Positions 62,061 through 64,000 of a stretch of DNA of 64,000 bases are shown in pieces. Under the pieces are notes generated by a model that worked only from the letters and a program-made list of their open reading frames with translations, was not told where the DNA came from and ran no database searches. Source of the stretch: Labrys sp. WJW (GTDB lineage Bacteria > Pseudomonadota > Alphaproteobacteria > Rhizobiales > Labraceae); assembly GCF_001676615.1 (NCBI RefSeq), contig NZ_LYXZ01000006.1:205084-269083 (forward strand), in the 5' to 3' direction. The translations under genes were made by a program, and so were the position numbers. Each line of letters starts with the position of its first letter. Positions within the stretch are counted from its first letter, which is position 1.

Positions 62061-63836
62061 ATGGCCCGCATGACCGCGGCGGAAGCTGCTGTGCACATCA
62101 TGGAGAAGGAAGGTGCGACCTGTGCCTTCGGTGTTCCGGGTGCTGCGATCAATCCGCTCTATGCCGCGCTGCGTCCGCGCAACCAGATCAAGCATGTGCT
62201 GGCCCGCCATGTCGAGGCCGCTTCCCACATGGCCGAGGGCTATACGCGCGCCAAGGCCGGCAATATCGGCATCTGCATCGGCACCTCCGGCCCGGCCGGC
62301 ACCGACATGATCACCGGCCTCTATTCGGCGTCGGCCGATTCCATTCCGATCCTGTGCATCACCGGCCAGGCACCACGCGCCCGCCTGCACAAGGAGGATT
62401 TCCAGGCCGTCGACATCGCCGCGATCGCCAAGCCGCTCACCAAGATGGCCGTGACCGTGATGGAGCCGGCCCAGGTTCCCGGCACCTTCCAGCAGGCCTT
62501 CCACCTGATGCGCTCGGGCCGTCCCGGTCCGGTGCTGATCGACCTGCCCTTCGACGTGCAGACCGCCGAGATCGAGTTCGACCCGGAAACCTATGAGCCC
62601 CTGCCGGTCTACCGGCCCAAGGCGACCCGCGCCCAGATCGACAAGGCCATCGCGCTCCTGCAGGAAGCCGAGCGCCCGTTGATCGTGGCGGGTGGCGGCA
62701 TCATCAATGCTGATGCCTCCGACAAGCTCGTCACCTTCGCCGAACTGACCGGCGTGCCCGTGGTCCCGACCCTGATGGGCTGGGGCACCATTCCCGACGA
62801 CCATCCGCTGATGGTCGGCATGGCGGGGCTGCAGACCAGCCATCGCTATGGCAATGCCACGCTGCTCGCCTCCGACTTCGTGCTCGGCATCGGCAATCGC
62901 TGGGCCAACCGCCACACCGGCACGGTCGAGGTCTACACCCAGGGCCGCAAATTCGTGCATGTCGACATCGAGCCGACCCAGATCGGCCGCGTCTTCGCGC
63001 CCGATTACGGCATTGCCTCGGATGCGGGCCTGGCACTCGACGTCTTCATCGAGGCCGCCAAGGAACTCAAGGCGCAAGGCAAGCTCAAGGATCGCTCCGC
63101 CTGGCTGGAGGAGTGCCGCGAACGCAAGAAGACCCTGCTCCGCCGCACCCATTTCACCGAGACGCCGATCAAGCCGCAGCGCGTCTATGAGGAGATGAAC
63201 AAGGCTTTCGGCCGCGACACCACTTATGTCTCGACCATCGGCCTGTCGCAGATCGCCGCTGCCCAGTTCCTGCATGTCTACAAGCCCAGGGGCTGGATCA
63301 ATTGCGGCCAGGCCGGCCCGCTCGGCTGGACCCTGCCGGCCGCCCTCGGCGTCTGCGCCGCCGATCGCAGCGCCTCGGTGGTGGCGATCTCGGGCGATTA
63401 CGACTTCCAGTTCATGATCGAGGAACTGGCGGTGGGCGCCCAGTTCAACCTGCCCTATGTGCATGTCCTGGTGAACAACGCCTATCTCGGCCTGATCCGC
63501 CAGTCGCAGCGCGGCTTCAACATGGACTTCCAGGTCCAGCTCTCCTTCGAGAACATCAACACGCCGGAGCTGGGCGTCTACGGTGTCGACCACGTCAAGG
63601 TGGCCGAGGGCCTGGGCTGCCGCGCCATCCGCGTCACCGATCCCGAGAAGCTGCATGAGGGCTTCGTGGAGGCCAAGCGCCTGGCAGCCGAACTGCGCGT
63701 GCCGGTGGTGGTCGAGGTGATCCTGGAGCGCGTCACCAACGTCGCCATGGGCATCGATCTCGACAAGGTCACCGAGTTCGAGGACCTCGCCCTCGATGCC
63801 AAGGATGCGCCGACCGCGATCGCGCTCCTGGATTGA
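62061..63836 (+). CDS. gcl: Glyoxylate carboligase (tartronate-semialdehyde synthase)
   Basis: This 591-residue thiamine-diphosphate enzyme joins two glyoxylates to tartronate semialdehyde and CO2. Residue Val51 in [18 protein letters not shown] replaces the catalytic Glu of most ThDP enzymes, as is characteristic of Gcl. The ThDP-binding motif [30 protein letters not shown] is present, and the C-terminal half continues [24 protein letters not shown] precedes the start. It is followed by hyi and regulated probably by the divergent LysR. It consumes glyoxylate from purine or glycolate degradation. Confidence 0.97.
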   Translation: MARMTAAEAAVHIMEKEGATCAFGVPGAAINPLYAALRPRNQIKHVLARHVEAASHMAEGYTRAKAGNIGICIGTSGPAGTDMITGLYSASADSIPILCITGQAPRARLHKEDFQAVDIAAIAKPLTKMAVTVMEPAQVPGTFQQAFHLMRSGRPGPVLIDLPFDVQTAEIEFDPETYEPLPVYRPKATRAQIDKAIALLQEAERPLIVAGGGIINADASDKLVTFAELTGVPVVPTLMGWGTIPDDHPLMVGMAGLQTSHRYGNATLLASDFVLGIGNRWANRHTGTVEVYTQGRKFVHVDIEPTQIGRVFAPDYGIASDAGLALDVFIEAAKELKAQGKLKDRSAWLEECRERKKTLLRRTHFTETPIKPQRVYEEMNKAFGRDTTYVSTIGLSQIAAAQFLHVYKPRGWINCGQAGPLGWTLPAALGVCAADRSASVVAISGDYDFQFMIEELAVGAQFNLPYVHVLVNNAYLGLIRQSQRGFNMDFQVQLSFENINTPELGVYGVDHVKVAEGLGCRAIRVTDPEKLHEGFVEAKRLAAELRVPVVVEVILERVTNVAMGIDLDKVTEFEDLALDAKDAPTAIALLD

Positions 63837-63853
63837 GCATTTGATCGGTTTTC

Positions 63854-63876
63854 ACCCTCCCCATCGAGGGGAGGGT
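63854..63876. repeat. Single first-hairpin copy of the two-hairpin repeat
   Basis: The 23 bases are identical to the first hairpin of the repeat at 280-302 (9-bp stem ACCCTCCCC/GGGGAGGGT), but the second hairpin and the GGGTGGGGTG tail are missing. It sits between gcl and hyi. Confidence 0.8.
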
Positions 63877-63894
63877 AAAAGAGGGCCATAGAAT

Positions 63895-64000
63895 ATGCCT
63901 AAATTTGCCGCCAATCTGACCATGCTGTTCAACGAAGTGCCGTTCATGGAGCGCTTCGCGGCAGCCGCCCGCAACGGCTTTGCGGGCGTGGAATATCTGT
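63895..64000 (+). CDS. hyi: Hydroxypyruvate isomerase, N-terminal fragment
   Basis: The window ends after 35 codons that read [20 protein letters not shown] followed by [15 protein letters not shown]. This is the start of Hyi/OtnI-type TIM-barrel isomerases (NLTMLF, FAGVEYL). Hyi interconverts hydroxypyruvate and tartronate semialdehyde and usually follows gcl, as here (58 bp after it). The rest lies beyond the window. Confidence 0.88.
   Translation, partial: MPKFAANLTMLFNEVPFMERFAAAARNGFAGVEYL

Noticed and set aside
61953..63656. A 567-codon minus-strand frame
   Set aside because: It is antisense to gcl, which is unambiguous.

Overview
The window is GC-rich, densely packed DNA from an alphaproteobacterium, most likely of the order Hyphomicrobiales (Rhizobiales). 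The evidence is a DivL-type kinase with tyrosine in its H-box, a TsaE/AmgK-type fusion, a ScfR-type propionyl-CoA carboxylase regulator divergent from pccB, and several families of intergenic palindromes typical of that group (including the one whose translation contains 'VIAGLDPAI'). Genus cannot be fixed by eye. No rRNA, tRNA, CRISPR array, transposase or prophage gene was seen.

Layout. 0-3.6 kb: propionyl-CoA carboxylase (pccA start, pccB) and its divergent regulator. 3.6-9.8 kb: housekeeping and accessory genes (cytochrome b561, YciI, EVE, HAD, GNAT, LysR/aldo-keto reductase) and an ECF41 sigma factor with its carboxymuconolactone-decarboxylase-type partner and a consensus-matching promoter. 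9.9-14.2 kb: a DUF417 gene flanked by 28-bp direct repeats next to a pqiABC lipid-transport operon. 14.5-23 kb: choline-kinase-like protein plus dimethylglycine/sarcosine dehydrogenase, a reductase/MFS/LysR group, and trimethylamine monooxygenase, giving a methylated-amine theme. 23-33 kb: SDH assembly factor, a small exported protein, divL, tsaE-amgK, murU, lysE, gyrB, dinB. 33.7-39 kb: purC, an AT-rich stretch, an acyltransferase, a small HTH protein, a glycerophosphodiesterase and a metallo-hydrolase. 39-44 kb: polyamine/opine-type ABC transporter with divergent TetR. 44-47.7 kb: MFS/amidohydrolase pair and a small hypothetical gene.

47.8-64 kb is a purine-salvage and catabolism region: a purine permease fused to an OHCU-decarboxylase-like domain, xdhABC, guanine deaminase, an NCS1 nucleobase permease, a nitrilase-like protein, a LysR regulator, glyoxylate carboligase and the start of hydroxypyruvate isomerase. 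Guanine to xanthine (GuaD), xanthine to urate (XdhABC) and glyoxylate to tartronate semialdehyde (Gcl) are encoded here; urate oxidase, HIU hydrolase and allantoin-degrading enzymes are not in the window.

The most interesting points are two probable pseudoenzymes in the purine region (the OHCU-like domain lacks the usual His/Glu pair, and the nitrilase-like protein lacks the usual Lys and Cys), a two-hairpin intergenic repeat whose two copies show compensatory base-pair changes with an invariant loop, the direct-repeat-flanked DUF417 cassette beside a remnant of pqiC, and the consensus-matching ECF41 promoter.
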